DNA of 64,000 bases. It comes from JAIPEI01 sp964443135. Lineage in GTDB: Bacteria > Desulfobacterota > DSM-4660 > Desulfatiglandales > HGW-15. Below are positions 17,280 to 24,927 of this stretch, piece by piece. Every line of letters begins with the position of its first letter. Positions within the stretch are counted from its first letter, which is position 1. The stretch covers positions 44,169 to 108,168 of the forward strand of contig CAYUBQ010000005.1 of the NCBI GenBank assembly GCA_964443135.1. The letters are read 5' to 3'. The translations under genes were made by a program, and so were the position numbers. The notes beneath the pieces are model-generated. The model had not been told where the DNA came from and did not search any database. It saw only the letters and a program-made list of their open reading frames with translations.

Positions 17280-18182
17280 ATGATCTCCATCCTTCTGCCC
17301 ATCGCCTGGATCGTGCCCGCCGGCCACGCTGTTTCCGACGAGCGGGAAGCGCTCCGAGGCGACGGCGTTACGGTGGTGTACCCGGCCCATCGCCGCAAGT
17401 CCGCCGAGAAGATCCTCGATTTGTACCCGTCCGTTCGAAGCGAGCTCGAGGAGCGTCTTCGATGGTCGGTCTCGTTCCAACCGACCGTGATCCTGGCGGC
17501 CGAGAGCGCATCGTTCCGCCGAATGACGGGGCAGACCAACGCGGTGGCCCTGGCCGTCGGCCGCCGGAACCTGATCCTCATCGACCTGTCGGCGCTGAGT
17601 GCCGACCCGTTCGGTCTGAAGTCCGCCCTGGAGCACGAGCTGTGTCACCTGCTTCTCCACGACCGGATTCCGGAAGGATCCCTGCCCCGGTGGCTCAACG
17701 AGGGGATCGCCCAGTGGGTGAGCGGCGGATTCTCCGAGGTCCGACTGCCGAGAAGGGGCTCCGTGCTCGACCGGGCCGTGGTGTCCGGGCGGACCATTCC
17801 CGTCGAGTCCTTGTCGGGGGCCTTCCGCGGGGACGGGCGCAGCCTGCACCTCGCTTACGAGCAGAGCCTCAGCCTGGTTCAGTTTCTCATCGACCGGTAC
17901 GGTGTGGACTCCTTCCTCGCTTTTCTGGAGAGCCTGGCCGGGGGCGCCTCTTTGGAGCAGGCCTTCTCGGAGCACTGGTCCCTGACGGTCGGATCCCTGG
18001 AGCAGGCCTGGAGGGAGGATCTCGCGGACAAGCTGGCGTGGACCACGGTGCTGATCGGACATCTCTACGAGATCCTGTTTTTCCTCGCGGCAGCGGTCCT
18101 GGCGGCGGGCTTCGTCAGGCACGTCAAGAGGAAGAGGGCCGCCATGGATGCCCTGGACGAAGCCGACGGGGAGCACGGCTAG
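17280..18182 (+). CDS. Membrane-anchored peptidase MA-like metalloprotease
   Basis: 300 aa. An N-terminal hydrophobic segment (ISILLPIAWIVPAG) looks like a signal peptide. The gluzincin motif EHELCHLLLH (HExxH) is followed 20-odd residues later by NEGIAQWVSG, providing the third Glu ligand. A C-terminal transmembrane helix (YEILFFLAAAVLAAGFV) is followed by a basic tail KRKR, so the catalytic domain should lie outside the membrane. It belongs to the peptidase MA family, substrate unknown. The start is ambiguous: ATG 17280 or GTG 17271, both immediately downstream of the HU terminator, so expression needs read-through or an unseen promoter. Confidence 0.75.
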   Translation: MISILLPIAWIVPAGHAVSDEREALRGDGVTVVYPAHRRKSAEKILDLYPSVRSELEERLRWSVSFQPTVILAAESASFRRMTGQTNAVALAVGRRNLILIDLSALSADPFGLKSALEHELCHLLLHDRIPEGSLPRWLNEGIAQWVSGGFSEVRLPRRGSVLDRAVVSGRTIPVESLSGAFRGDGRSLHLAYEQSLSLVQFLIDRYGVDSFLAFLESLAGGASLEQAFSEHWSLTVGSLEQAWREDLADKLAWTTVLIGHLYEILFFLAAAVLAAGFVRHVKRKRAAMDALDEADGEHG

Positions 18183-18201
18183 GATCCTTCTAGGATCCTT
18201 C
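18179..18201. repeat. Tandem 11-bp duplication after the peptidase stop
   Basis: GGATCCTTCTA GGATCCTTC: an 11-bp unit twice in tandem, directly after the stop codon and 20 bp from repeat copy B. It may be a scar of insertion or slippage. Confidence 0.6.
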
Positions 18202-18220
18202 GACCCGGCCGTTTCGAGTC

Positions 18221-18320
18221 TGACGGATTCGCAGAATCCCGCTCACCCGCCGCGGGAAAGGCCCAACCTGTCGAAGCTCCGGAGGCCGATGTCAAGGCTT
18301 CGGGTTTTTGGATTCCTTCA
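18221..18320 (-). repeat. Dispersed 103-bp inverted-terminus repeat, copy B (degenerate)
   Basis: On the plus strand it starts TGACGGATTCGCAGAATCCC and continues GCTCACCCGCCGCGGG, the same end as the copies at 773 and 49809 in this orientation. The interior and other end have drifted. It is the only copy that does not lie upstream of a gene in the standard orientation: it lies downstream of the peptidase and upstream of a decayed reading frame. Confidence 0.75.
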
Positions 18321-18349
18321 GGTTTGAACGGCGGTAGACCGAGCAAGAG

Positions 18350-18570
18350 ATGATGGAAGCGGGCATCAACCACCATTCCTACAAGAACCCGTGCCTGTAT
18401 CACGTGGTGGACGGTCTGAGCGCGGGGCTTTCCCGGTTCTCGTCGTCGACCGGGTGCCGGAGTGCCGGTTGATCCAGGGAGGTGTGGAGATCACGGCCCG
18501 CTGCGATCTGAGGACCTTCTCCGAGCTCGTGTCGCTGTCCCCTGCCCTGGAGGAGTGGATTCGGGCGTGA
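18350..18570 (+). pseudogene. Fragment of an unidentified gene, split by a frameshift
   Basis: A frame starting at 18350 (MEAGINHHSYKNPCLYHVVD) runs to a stop near 18472. From about 18420 another frame carries on in a protein-like way (VLVVDRVPECRLIQGGVEI ... LSPALEEWIRA) to a stop at 18568-18570. Codon use at third positions is like that of real genes in both halves. The two pieces read as one C-terminal portion with a frameshift near 18420-18430. I do not recognise the family. It lies between repeat copy B and the flavin reductase gene. Confidence 0.5.
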
Positions 18571-18605
18571 TCACCGGTGAGGCGTTCTGCAAGGAGGAAG
18601 CCGTC

Positions 18606-19196
18606 ATGACCGATATCGTCGCCGTCTACGGAAGTCCCCGCCGCAAGGGCAACACGGCCTCGCTCCTGGCCGAGGCCGTCAGGGGGGCGAAAAACGGGGG
18701 GGCCGAGGTCGAGGAGTTCGTCCTCCGGGACATGAAGATCTCCCCCTGCCTGGAGATCTACGCATGCAAGAAAGACGGGCGGTGCGCCATCCGGGACGAC
18801 TTTCAGACCATCTACGACCGGTTCCTTTCCTGCCGGGGCGTCATGCTCGCTTCACCCATGTTCTTCTACTCGGTGAGCGCGCACACCAAGGCGATGATGG
18901 ATCGGTGTCAGTCCCTGTGGGTGAAACGCTACTGGCTGGAGCAGATGCCGTTCGGCCGGCCGAACCCCGGTCGAAAAGGCCTGTTCATCTCGGCGGGGGC
19001 GACACGAGGCAAGCGGCTCTTCGACGGGAGCCTGCTCACGGTGCGCTACTTTTTCGACGCCCTGGACATGGTCCTGTGGCGATCCCTGCTCTACCGGGGG
19101 CTGGATTTCGAGGGAGACGTGAAGCAACACCCGGACTACCTCGAGGAGGCGTTTCAGGCCGGACGGGAGATGGCCGGAGTCCTAAGCGCCGGTTGA
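18606..19196 (+). CDS. NADPH-dependent FMN reductase / flavodoxin-fold protein
   Basis: 196 aa. It starts with the FMN phosphate loop YGSPRRKGNTASLLAEA, and MLASPMFFYSVSAHTKAMMDR is the isoalloxazine-contacting region of the iron-sulfur flavoprotein / WrbA-like flavodoxin fold. The CLEIYACKKDGRC segment (about residues 44-56) carries two Cys, as in iron-sulfur flavoproteins, but the compact C-x2-C-x2-C cluster motif is not present. It is a likely quinone/flavin or metal reductase. AAGGAGG precedes the ATG. Confidence 0.82.
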   Translation: MTDIVAVYGSPRRKGNTASLLAEAVRGAKNGGAEVEEFVLRDMKISPCLEIYACKKDGRCAIRDDFQTIYDRFLSCRGVMLASPMFFYSVSAHTKAMMDRCQSLWVKRYWLEQMPFGRPNPGRKGLFISAGATRGKRLFDGSLLTVRYFFDALDMVLWRSLLYRGLDFEGDVKQHPDYLEEAFQAGREMAGVLSAG

Positions 19197-19212
19197 GTAA
19201 CGGTCTCCGCGA

Positions 19213-19617
19213 TCAGGCGGCCTCCCCGGCGCGCCGCCGGCAGTCGGAGAGGGTTAGGTAGAGGGCGCCGACGGCCAGCTCGGCGCAGTGGATGTGGTCT
19301 TCGGGCAGCGTCTCGAGGTAGCCGGCGATATCCTCCGGGGTGAGGGACCACGCCTCCTCCAGGGTTTTCCCTTCGACGAGCTCGCAGACGGTGTTGGCAC
19401 ACGCATGGGTGTTGAGACACCCGTTGGTCTCGAAGGAAATCGATTGGATCCTTCCCTGGCGGGCCGTCAGGAAGAACGTGACCGTGTCGCCGCAATCCCC
19501 CGTCCTGGTGCCGCAACCGTCCGGGTCGGCGACGGTTTCCCTCCGGTCCGACCGCAAGGCCATTTCCAGGTATCGCAGGGAGTGATCCCGCCAGAAATCG
19601 AACTCCTTTTCGCTCAT
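19213..19617 (-). CDS. NifU/IscU-like Fe-S scaffold-domain protein (copy 1)
   Basis: 134 aa. The three scaffold cysteines of IscU/NifU-N can be seen as TGDCGD, TNGCLNTHACANT and IHCAEL, with the Asp two after the first Cys. It lacks the LPPVK motif recognised by HscA in true IscU. No cysteine desulfurase lies nearby. A paralogue with the same plan but low identity is at 56022-56465. A possible role is in Fe-S assembly or in a related regulatory family. It is followed downstream by nothing on this strand; ridA lies immediately upstream. Confidence 0.72.
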   Translation of the reverse strand: MSEKEFDFWRDHSLRYLEMALRSDRRETVADPDGCGTRTGDCGDTVTFFLTARQGRIQSISFETNGCLNTHACANTVCELVEGKTLEEAWSLTPEDIAGYLETLPEDHIHCAELAVGALYLTLSDCRRRAGEAA

Positions 19618-19640
19618 CTCCTCACCATCCGCTTTTCCCG

Positions 19641-20018
19641 TCAGGCCAGCGCCACCATCTCGATCTCCACCCGGGCCCCGAGGGGGAGGGCGGCCACCTG
19701 GAATGCGCTTCTCGCCGGGGGATCGGCGGGAAAAAACGTGCCGTACACGCCGTTGACCTCGGCGAAGTCCCCGATGTCCGTGAGGTAGACCGTCGACTTC
19801 ACGACCCGGGTGAAGTCGGTGCCCGCGGACTCGAGAACGGCGCTCAGGTTTTCCATGACCCGGCGGGTCTGTTCCTCGATGTCGCCCTCCACCAGCTTGC
19901 CGGTATCCGGATCCAGTGGGATCTGCCCCGACGTGAACACCAGCCCGGCCGCCCGGATCGCCTGGCTGTAGGGACCCACGGCCGCGGGCGCTTTGTCCGT
20001 GTGAATCGGTTCTCGCAT
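19641..20018 (-). CDS. ridA: RidA-family enamine/imine deaminase
   Basis: 125 aa, family length. It has APAAVGPYSQAIRAAG near the start, GQIPLDPDTGKLVEGDIEEQ, and a terminal PLGARVEIEMVAL with the conserved Arg that binds the substrate carboxylate. RidA hydrolyses reactive 2-aminoacrylate-type enamines released by PLP enzymes. It begins just downstream of a TTGACA-17-TACATG promoter on the same strand, with the NifU-like gene 24 nt after it, so the two probably form an operon. Confidence 0.93.
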   Translation of the reverse strand: MREPIHTDKAPAAVGPYSQAIRAAGLVFTSGQIPLDPDTGKLVEGDIEEQTRRVMENLSAVLESAGTDFTRVVKSTVYLTDIGDFAEVNGVYGTFFPADPPARSAFQVAALPLGARVEIEMVALA

Positions 20019-20140
20019 GGGTCGTCCCTCCCGTCCGAAGGCCTGAGGCCTGATTCGGGTCCCCCTCCCGTCCCTCGAGCCGGAAGGGCCGGAGACGGCG
20101 GCGAACCTTTCGATTTCATGAACGGCGATCGACAGCCGCC

Positions 20141-20169
20141 CATGTACACCGGATTCCCCCGGATGTCAA
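20141..20169 (-). promoter_or_regulatory. Promoter for the ridA operon
   Basis: Minus-strand TTGACA (20169-20164), 17-bp spacer, TACATG (20146-20141). Perfect -35, fair -10, about 120 bp before the ridA start. Confidence 0.65.
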
Positions 20170-20201
20170 CTTCGCTTCGCGTGGCCCCCTGCAGGAGACG
20201 T

Positions 20202-20230
20202 TTGACACCCGGCTGCGGAACGGCTAAAAC
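20202..20230 (+). promoter_or_regulatory. Promoter for the YbgC-type thioesterase gene
   Basis: TTGACA at 20202-20207, 17-bp spacer, TAAAAC at 20225-20230. It lies about 30 bp from the divergent ridA promoter, so the two are back to back, and about 90 bp before the thioesterase ATG. Confidence 0.65.
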
Positions 20231-20318
20231 GACCGTTGTCCGATCCGGGCGCGGGAGCACGGGACCCTTTCGGGAGGCGCTTCCGGCTCCGGGCCGAAAA
20301 CGGGACAGGGGGAGCGGA

Positions 20319-20753
20319 ATGGCCTACTGCGCGCATCTGAAGGTCCGGTTCGGCGATATCGACAATGCGGGAATCGTGTACTACCCGAGGTTCGTCCACT
20401 ACTTCCACGTGGCCCTGGAGGAGTTCTTCGGTGCGGAGCTGGGCATCGACTACGCCACCGTCTTGACCAAGCACCGGATCGCGTTTCCCACGGTTCACCT
20501 GGAGGCCGATTTTCGCAGGCCGCTCCAGTTCGGGGATCACATCGGCGTGGAGGTTACCGTGAACCGGATCGGGGCGACCTCCATCGTCTGGGGATACCTG
20601 GCCTACCGGCTCGGGGAGGAGAGTCGTCCCGTGGCCGAAGGGCACAACACGACCGTCTGCATCAACGTGGACTCCTTTCAGAAGGCGGATGTGCCCGGCT
20701 GGCTGCGGCACGACCTGCTCGCCTATCGGAAGCGGTGTGGATCCCACCCTTGA
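20319..20753 (+). CDS. Acyl-CoA thioesterase, 4HBT/YbgC family
   Basis: 144 aa hot-dog fold protein. The catalytic signature RFGDIDNAGIVYYPRFVHYF (Asp about 15, then the D-x-A-G-x-V-Y pattern of the YbgC/4-hydroxybenzoyl-CoA thioesterase group) is near the start, and FPTVHLEADFRRPLQFGD follows. It hydrolyses short or aromatic acyl-CoA thioesters. GGGGAG lies five bases before the ATG. It is probably monocistronic. Confidence 0.9.
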   Translation: MAYCAHLKVRFGDIDNAGIVYYPRFVHYFHVALEEFFGAELGIDYATVLTKHRIAFPTVHLEADFRRPLQFGDHIGVEVTVNRIGATSIVWGYLAYRLGEESRPVAEGHNTTVCINVDSFQKADVPGWLRHDLLAYRKRCGSHP

Positions 20754-20835
20754 GGCGGGGCGCCGGGACCTCGAAGAGAGGGATCGGGCGCCGCTTCTTG
20801 GGATGGTTCCGGATTGTTCGTTTTTTGTTCAGGGC

Positions 20836-20863
20836 TTGACTTCCGCCGGAGCCGCCTTATAAG
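20836..20863 (+). promoter_or_regulatory. Promoter for the small helical protein gene
   Basis: TTGACT at 20836-20841, 16-bp spacer, TATAAG at 20858-20863, about 150 bp upstream of the ATG at 21019. Confidence 0.6.
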
Positions 20864-21018
20864 TTCACCAGGGCGTCGGGACCCTGCCAGGGGGAAAGAA
20901 GGCGCTTCCATTAGTCCCACTTTATTGGTATAGATTCCACGGGCCGACCGGCTTTCTGATCAACCCGCATGGGAGCGGGCTGACGGGCATTCCGGCTCCC
21001 GAGAAAAAAGGAGGAGGC

Positions 21019-21279
21019 ATGACAGACAGCAAACCACTCATTCAAGACATCATGAACGAGGCGTTGAACGATCCCAACCTGACCAACAAGGAACGGATGC
21101 AGATCGACGAGATTCAACTCGACGCCATGAGCCGTGCCCGGCAGGTCGCCGAGCATCGTGAGGACAGGGGGGAGTACACGCAGACCCTGGCGCGAGAGCT
21201 GGAAAAGAGCGCCGGCGAGATTCAGAGAATCCGCGGTATGGCGGCCAATCGGGAGTCCAGAAGGATGGAAAGCTACTAG
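21019..21279 (+). CDS. Small hydrophilic helical protein of unknown function
   Basis: 86 aa, very charged, no Cys, no hydrophobic segment, predicted all-helical (NEALNDPNLTNKERMQIDEI, then RARQVAEHREDRGEY). AAAAAAGGAGGAGG directly before the ATG and a good upstream promoter make it a real, probably well-expressed gene. I do not recognise the family. The KERMQIDEIQLDAMSRA stretch could form a coiled coil. Downstream a 7-bp GCCGGAG/CTCCGGC hairpin (21298-21326) separates it from the convergent PGK-like gene. Confidence 0.75.
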   Translation: MTDSKPLIQDIMNEALNDPNLTNKERMQIDEIQLDAMSRARQVAEHREDRGEYTQTLARELEKSAGEIQRIRGMAANRESRRMESY

Positions 21280-21397
21280 CGGGCGAAAGGTCCGACCGCC
21301 GGAGCGGGAGAAGACCTGTCTCCGGCAAGAGAAGCACACCATGCAGCCCCTTTCCGTGGTTCGACCCGGAACGGGGCCGCGCCGTTTTCGGGCCGGA

Positions 21398-22732
21398 TCA
21401 GGACGTGCCGCCCGGGTTGTTCCCCGGACCGCGGCCTCCATTCTCCAGGAGGGCGCGTACCGGCTCCAGCCCGTAAGGCGATCCCTGCTCAATGGCCTTG
21501 AGAACGGTCCCGCCGCCGGTGAAAAAGTAGCAGGAGGGGTCGTCCAGGGCCGACATGTAGAACCCGGGGTTCAGGTTCTTGAGCTCCTGGAGGGTGTCCC
21601 CGCCGCCGAAGAGCTTGAGCGCGTCCCGGTTCTTCGCGATCTCCCGGTTGAGACGCTCGGTCCCCGCCGTGAAGTGGGGCGTGAAGCCCATCACGGCGTT
21701 GACGAAAATGGTTCCGGCCGAGTCGAGGATGCGACCCACCCCGGGATCCTCGAAGGAGTCGGGGGCTGCGTCCAGAAATCGGGCATACCGTTCCCCCGGG
21801 CTGAAATCCCGGACCCACCGGGTGCGATGCCGGCCTTCCTCCCGGGAATCGGGCAGGTCGGACTCCTCGAGGGCGGGAAGCTCGACGACCTTCTGGGTGT
21901 CCCGGTCCATGGCCACCAGCTCTTGCGCCGCACGCACGTCTTCCTCGCCCACCCCTTGCACCCGAATGTCGTACTTGGCGCACAGGTATGCGTTGTAGAT
22001 GACGCCGCCCAGGATCAGGTGATCGACACGCTCGTGAATTCGTCGGAGGGGGCCGATCTTGGTGTCGTACTTGGCCCCGGCGACCACGGCCAGAAAGGGC
22101 CTGCGGGGATTGAGGACCCGCTCGAGGTTGAGAAGCTCCTTCTGCATGAGCAGCCCGGCGCAGGAAGGCAGGTGCCGGGTCACGTCGAAGGTGGAGGCGT
22201 GGGCCTGCCAGGAACCGAAGGCGTCGTTTACGTAGACGTCCGCCAGGCCGCCCAGCTGCGACGCCAAATGTTCCCTGGGGGCGCCCTTTTCCTCTTCCCC
22301 CTGAAAGCATCGGGTGTTGGGCAGGTAGATGCCGGGGATGCGGCGCTCCCGGAGTCGACGCAACTCCTCCTCGATGGAGGGGTCGATCTCGCGGATGCCC
22401 AGATCCCCTTCGGCCTCGAGCATGGGCACCGCGAACCGTACGTCCAGCTTGCGTTCCAGGTACTGGACGATGGGCCTGACGGAGCTTCTGCCGTCCTCGG
22501 TGATCCTTCCGGTCTTCTTGTCCCTGGGGCGCCCCACGTGAGACATCAGGACGGGCCGCCCCCCCTGCTCCGCGATCCGGTAGAGCGTGGGCAGGGTGGC
22601 GTCGATCCGGAAGGGATCCTCGATCCTCCCCTTCTTGACCACGTTGTGGTCCACCCGGACCAGCACCACCCTGTTCTCGAGGTCTGCGTCCTGAATCAGG
22701 GGCAGACGGGGATCCAGCCCGCTTCGGTCCAT
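21398..22732 (-). CDS. Divergent phosphoglycerate kinase-like protein
   Basis: 444 aa from an ATG with AGGAGA upstream. The PGK fold is clear: VVLVRVDHNVVKKGRI, LMSHVGRP, VYVNDAFGSWQAHAST, KLFGGGDTLQEL and FFTGGGTVLKAIEQG follow the order of PGK landmarks. Several catalytic or nucleotide landmarks differ: the LxENVRF strand reads YLPNTRCF, GGAKVSDKI reads AGAKYDTKI, and the NGPxGxFE loop reads NAVMGFTPHF. It is also about 45 residues longer than normal PGK. It could be a real glycolytic kinase of an unusual branch or a PGK paralogue with another acyl-phosphate substrate. No gapA or tpi is adjacent. Confidence 0.75.
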   Translation of the reverse strand: MDRSGLDPRLPLIQDADLENRVVLVRVDHNVVKKGRIEDPFRIDATLPTLYRIAEQGGRPVLMSHVGRPRDKKTGRITEDGRSSVRPIVQYLERKLDVRFAVPMLEAEGDLGIREIDPSIEEELRRLRERRIPGIYLPNTRCFQGEEEKGAPREHLASQLGGLADVYVNDAFGSWQAHASTFDVTRHLPSCAGLLMQKELLNLERVLNPRRPFLAVVAGAKYDTKIGPLRRIHERVDHLILGGVIYNAYLCAKYDIRVQGVGEEDVRAAQELVAMDRDTQKVVELPALEESDLPDSREEGRHRTRWVRDFSPGERYARFLDAAPDSFEDPGVGRILDSAGTIFVNAVMGFTPHFTAGTERLNREIAKNRDALKLFGGGDTLQELKNLNPGFYMSALDDPSCYFFTGGGTVLKAIEQGSPYGLEPVRALLENGGRGPGNNPGGTS

Positions 22733-22989
22733 GGCGTCTTCTCCTTCCCTCAAAACAGGATGCCTCGCACGATCCGGCCCTCCAGACGCGGCCACTCGCC
22801 ACTTTACCAGAACAGGCCGGCCGCATCAAACCTCCGGATCTCTCGGTTCGGTCCCTCCTTGTCATGGCGGGGCCGGGTGGGTTATGGTACCTGATCCGCG
22901 AGCGGGCGGGCCGGGACTTCCCGCCCGCACGAAAACCCCTCCGGTCGCCACCGGCCGCGCGATCCGGACGAGCAAAGGAGCCGAATGTC

Positions 22990-24090
22990 ATGACAGGGGA
23001 TGTATACGAACGCCTGGCGGAGCATTTGTCCGCCTTGGGCATGGGATACCCGGTCACGGACGACCTGCTGGAGATCCTTCGAGACAACTTCAGCCCCGAA
23101 GAGGCCCGGGTGGCCCTGGCGGTGCCCACCCGGGTCGCCCCGCTCCAGACCGTCCCGGCCGGCGACATCCTTCCCCGGGTGGATTTGCCGGGAGAGGAGA
23201 CGGTCGAAATCCTGGAGCGTCTGGCGGAGCGGGGTCTCCTGTTCAGCGAAGAGGGCCCTTCGGGGGAGCGGGGATACGCCCTTCAGCAGGTGGGCTTCGG
23301 GTTCCCCCAGCTCTACTTCTGGAGGGGGGAGGAAACGGACACGGCCCGGCACATGGCGGGACTGGTGGCCAAGTACTTCAATCGCAGGGTGACCCGGGAG
23401 GCCTATGCCAGCGAGACCCAGCCCTATCGTTACGTACCGTCATCGGGGTCCCTCGCTCCGGAGCTCCAGGCCGTGCTTCCCCATCACGCCATGGAGGCCG
23501 TCCTGGACAACGCACGCGAGTATGCCGTCTGTCACTGCGCCTGCAGGATGACGGCCCTCCTGCGGGGACGTCCCTGCGGGCATCCCACGGAGGTGTGCAT
23601 CAAGTTCGACGAGATGGCCCGATACGTCATCGACCGCGGACTCGGGCGGGAGATCAGTCGGGAGGAGGCCGGGGATCTGGTGGCCGGGGCGGCGGAGGAA
23701 GGCCTGGTTCACTTCGTGGACAACGCCGCCGGGGATATCAAGCACAACTGCAACTGCTGCGGGTGCGCCTGCTGGAACGTGGGGACCATCCGGAGGAGGA
23801 AGATCCCCAGGGACGCCATCATGGCCACCTACTTCCTCCGGGAGACCGAGGAAGATGCCTGTACGGGCTGCGGGGCGTGCGCCGAGATCTGTCCCGTGGA
23901 GGCCGTGGCCATGGAGGAGGGGTGCCCCGTGGTGGATCTGGACTGGTGCATCGGATGCGGCGTGTGCGTTCCCGGATGCCCCGAGGGGGCGGCGGGGCTG
24001 CGGATCCGGGAGGATCGGCCCGCCGGCCTTCCTGCGGAACGGTTCGAGGAGCTCCACCAGATGATCCTGCGGGAGAAGGGCCTGCTCTGA
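22990..24090 (+). CDS. Multi-cluster ferredoxin-type protein with N-terminal winged-helix-like region
   Basis: 366 aa. Residues 1-95 resemble a winged helix (LLEILRDNFSPEEARVALAV ... EILERLAERGLLF). The middle has two Cys-rich stretches, CHCACRMTALLRGRPCGH and HNCNCCGCACWNVGTIRR. The C-terminus has a classical 2[4Fe-4S] ferredoxin pair (CTGCGACAEICPVEA and CIGCGVCVPGCPEGA). It is cytoplasmic, with no transmembrane segment. Related proteins occur in anaerobes next to redox enzymes; the partner is not visible here. AAAGGAG precedes the ATG. The EEP hydrolase gene starts 15 nt downstream. Confidence 0.72.
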   Translation: MTGDVYERLAEHLSALGMGYPVTDDLLEILRDNFSPEEARVALAVPTRVAPLQTVPAGDILPRVDLPGEETVEILERLAERGLLFSEEGPSGERGYALQQVGFGFPQLYFWRGEETDTARHMAGLVAKYFNRRVTREAYASETQPYRYVPSSGSLAPELQAVLPHHAMEAVLDNAREYAVCHCACRMTALLRGRPCGHPTEVCIKFDEMARYVIDRGLGREISREEAGDLVAGAAEEGLVHFVDNAAGDIKHNCNCCGCACWNVGTIRRRKIPRDAIMATYFLRETEEDACTGCGACAEICPVEAVAMEEGCPVVDLDWCIGCGVCVPGCPEGAAGLRIREDRPAGLPAERFEELHQMILREKGLL

Positions 24091-24105
24091 TCGGGGGGAA
24101 AGAAG

Positions 24106-24879
24106 GTGTTGAGGTTCGTCACCTTCAACCTGAGGTTCGAGAACGAACGCGACGGCGAGAACGCCTGGTCGGAGAGGCGGGAGATGATCGTCCGTCTGGT
24201 CGAGCGCTACGCGCCCTCCGTCCTGGGCTCCCAGGAGGGACGGTGGGTCCAGCTGCGCTACCTGGAGGAGCACCTCCCCGATTATGCCATGCAGGCGCCG
24301 ACCTGCGTGACCGACGACACCTCCCAGTATCCCACCCTGTTCGTTCGGCGGGAGGCGTTCGACGTGGTGGGGCGCGAATCCTTCTGGCTTTCCCTGACGC
24401 CGAGGGTGCATTTGAGTAAGGACTGGGACAGCGCGTTCCCGCGAATGATGAGCGCCGCCCGGGTGAGGGCCCGTTCCGGCGGTACCCTGTTCTGGAGCGT
24501 CGTGACCCACCTGGATCACGCGGGGGACGAGGCCCGATACCGCCAGGCCGGGATGCTCGCGGACTGGATCGCCTCGAGAAGAGAGCCGGTCGTGCTCATG
24601 GGAGATTTCAACGACGCACCGGGATCCAGGACCCACGCCGTGCTCACCGCGGAGCGCACCGGCCTGATCGACACCTGGGAGGCCATGACCCGAGGGGAGG
24701 GAGGGGAGGAAGCATTCACCCACCACGGTTTCGAAGGCGTTCCCCAAAAGGCCAGGATGGACTGGATCCTGGCAAGCCGCAGCTTCGAGGTCCAAGACGT
24801 TCGGATTCTACGGGATCAGGAGGGGGGCCGCTACCCGTCCGATCACTTCCCCTGCCTGGCCGACTTGACCCTCCGCTGA
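24106..24879 (+). CDS. Endonuclease/exonuclease/phosphatase (EEP) family hydrolase
   Basis: 257 aa, GTG start. The DNase I-like fold motifs occur in order: FVTFNLRFEN (metal Asn), GSQEGRWVQL (Gln-Glu), THLDHAGDEARYRQAGML (catalytic His), LMGDFNDAPGSRTH (Asp-x-Asn), MDWILAS and YPSDHFPCL (Ser-Asp-His). Members cleave phosphodiesters of nucleic acids, lipids or nucleotides; the small size suits a stand-alone hydrolase. It probably shares a transcript with the ferredoxin gene upstream. Confidence 0.85.
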   Translation: MLRFVTFNLRFENERDGENAWSERREMIVRLVERYAPSVLGSQEGRWVQLRYLEEHLPDYAMQAPTCVTDDTSQYPTLFVRREAFDVVGRESFWLSLTPRVHLSKDWDSAFPRMMSAARVRARSGGTLFWSVVTHLDHAGDEARYRQAGMLADWIASRREPVVLMGDFNDAPGSRTHAVLTAERTGLIDTWEAMTRGEGGEEAFTHHGFEGVPQKARMDWILASRSFEVQDVRILRDQEGGRYPSDHFPCLADLTLR

Positions 24880-24927
24880 GCCTCTCCCGGGGCGATGCCA
24901 ATGGAGAGACCGGCCGCCCGGTTCGCG

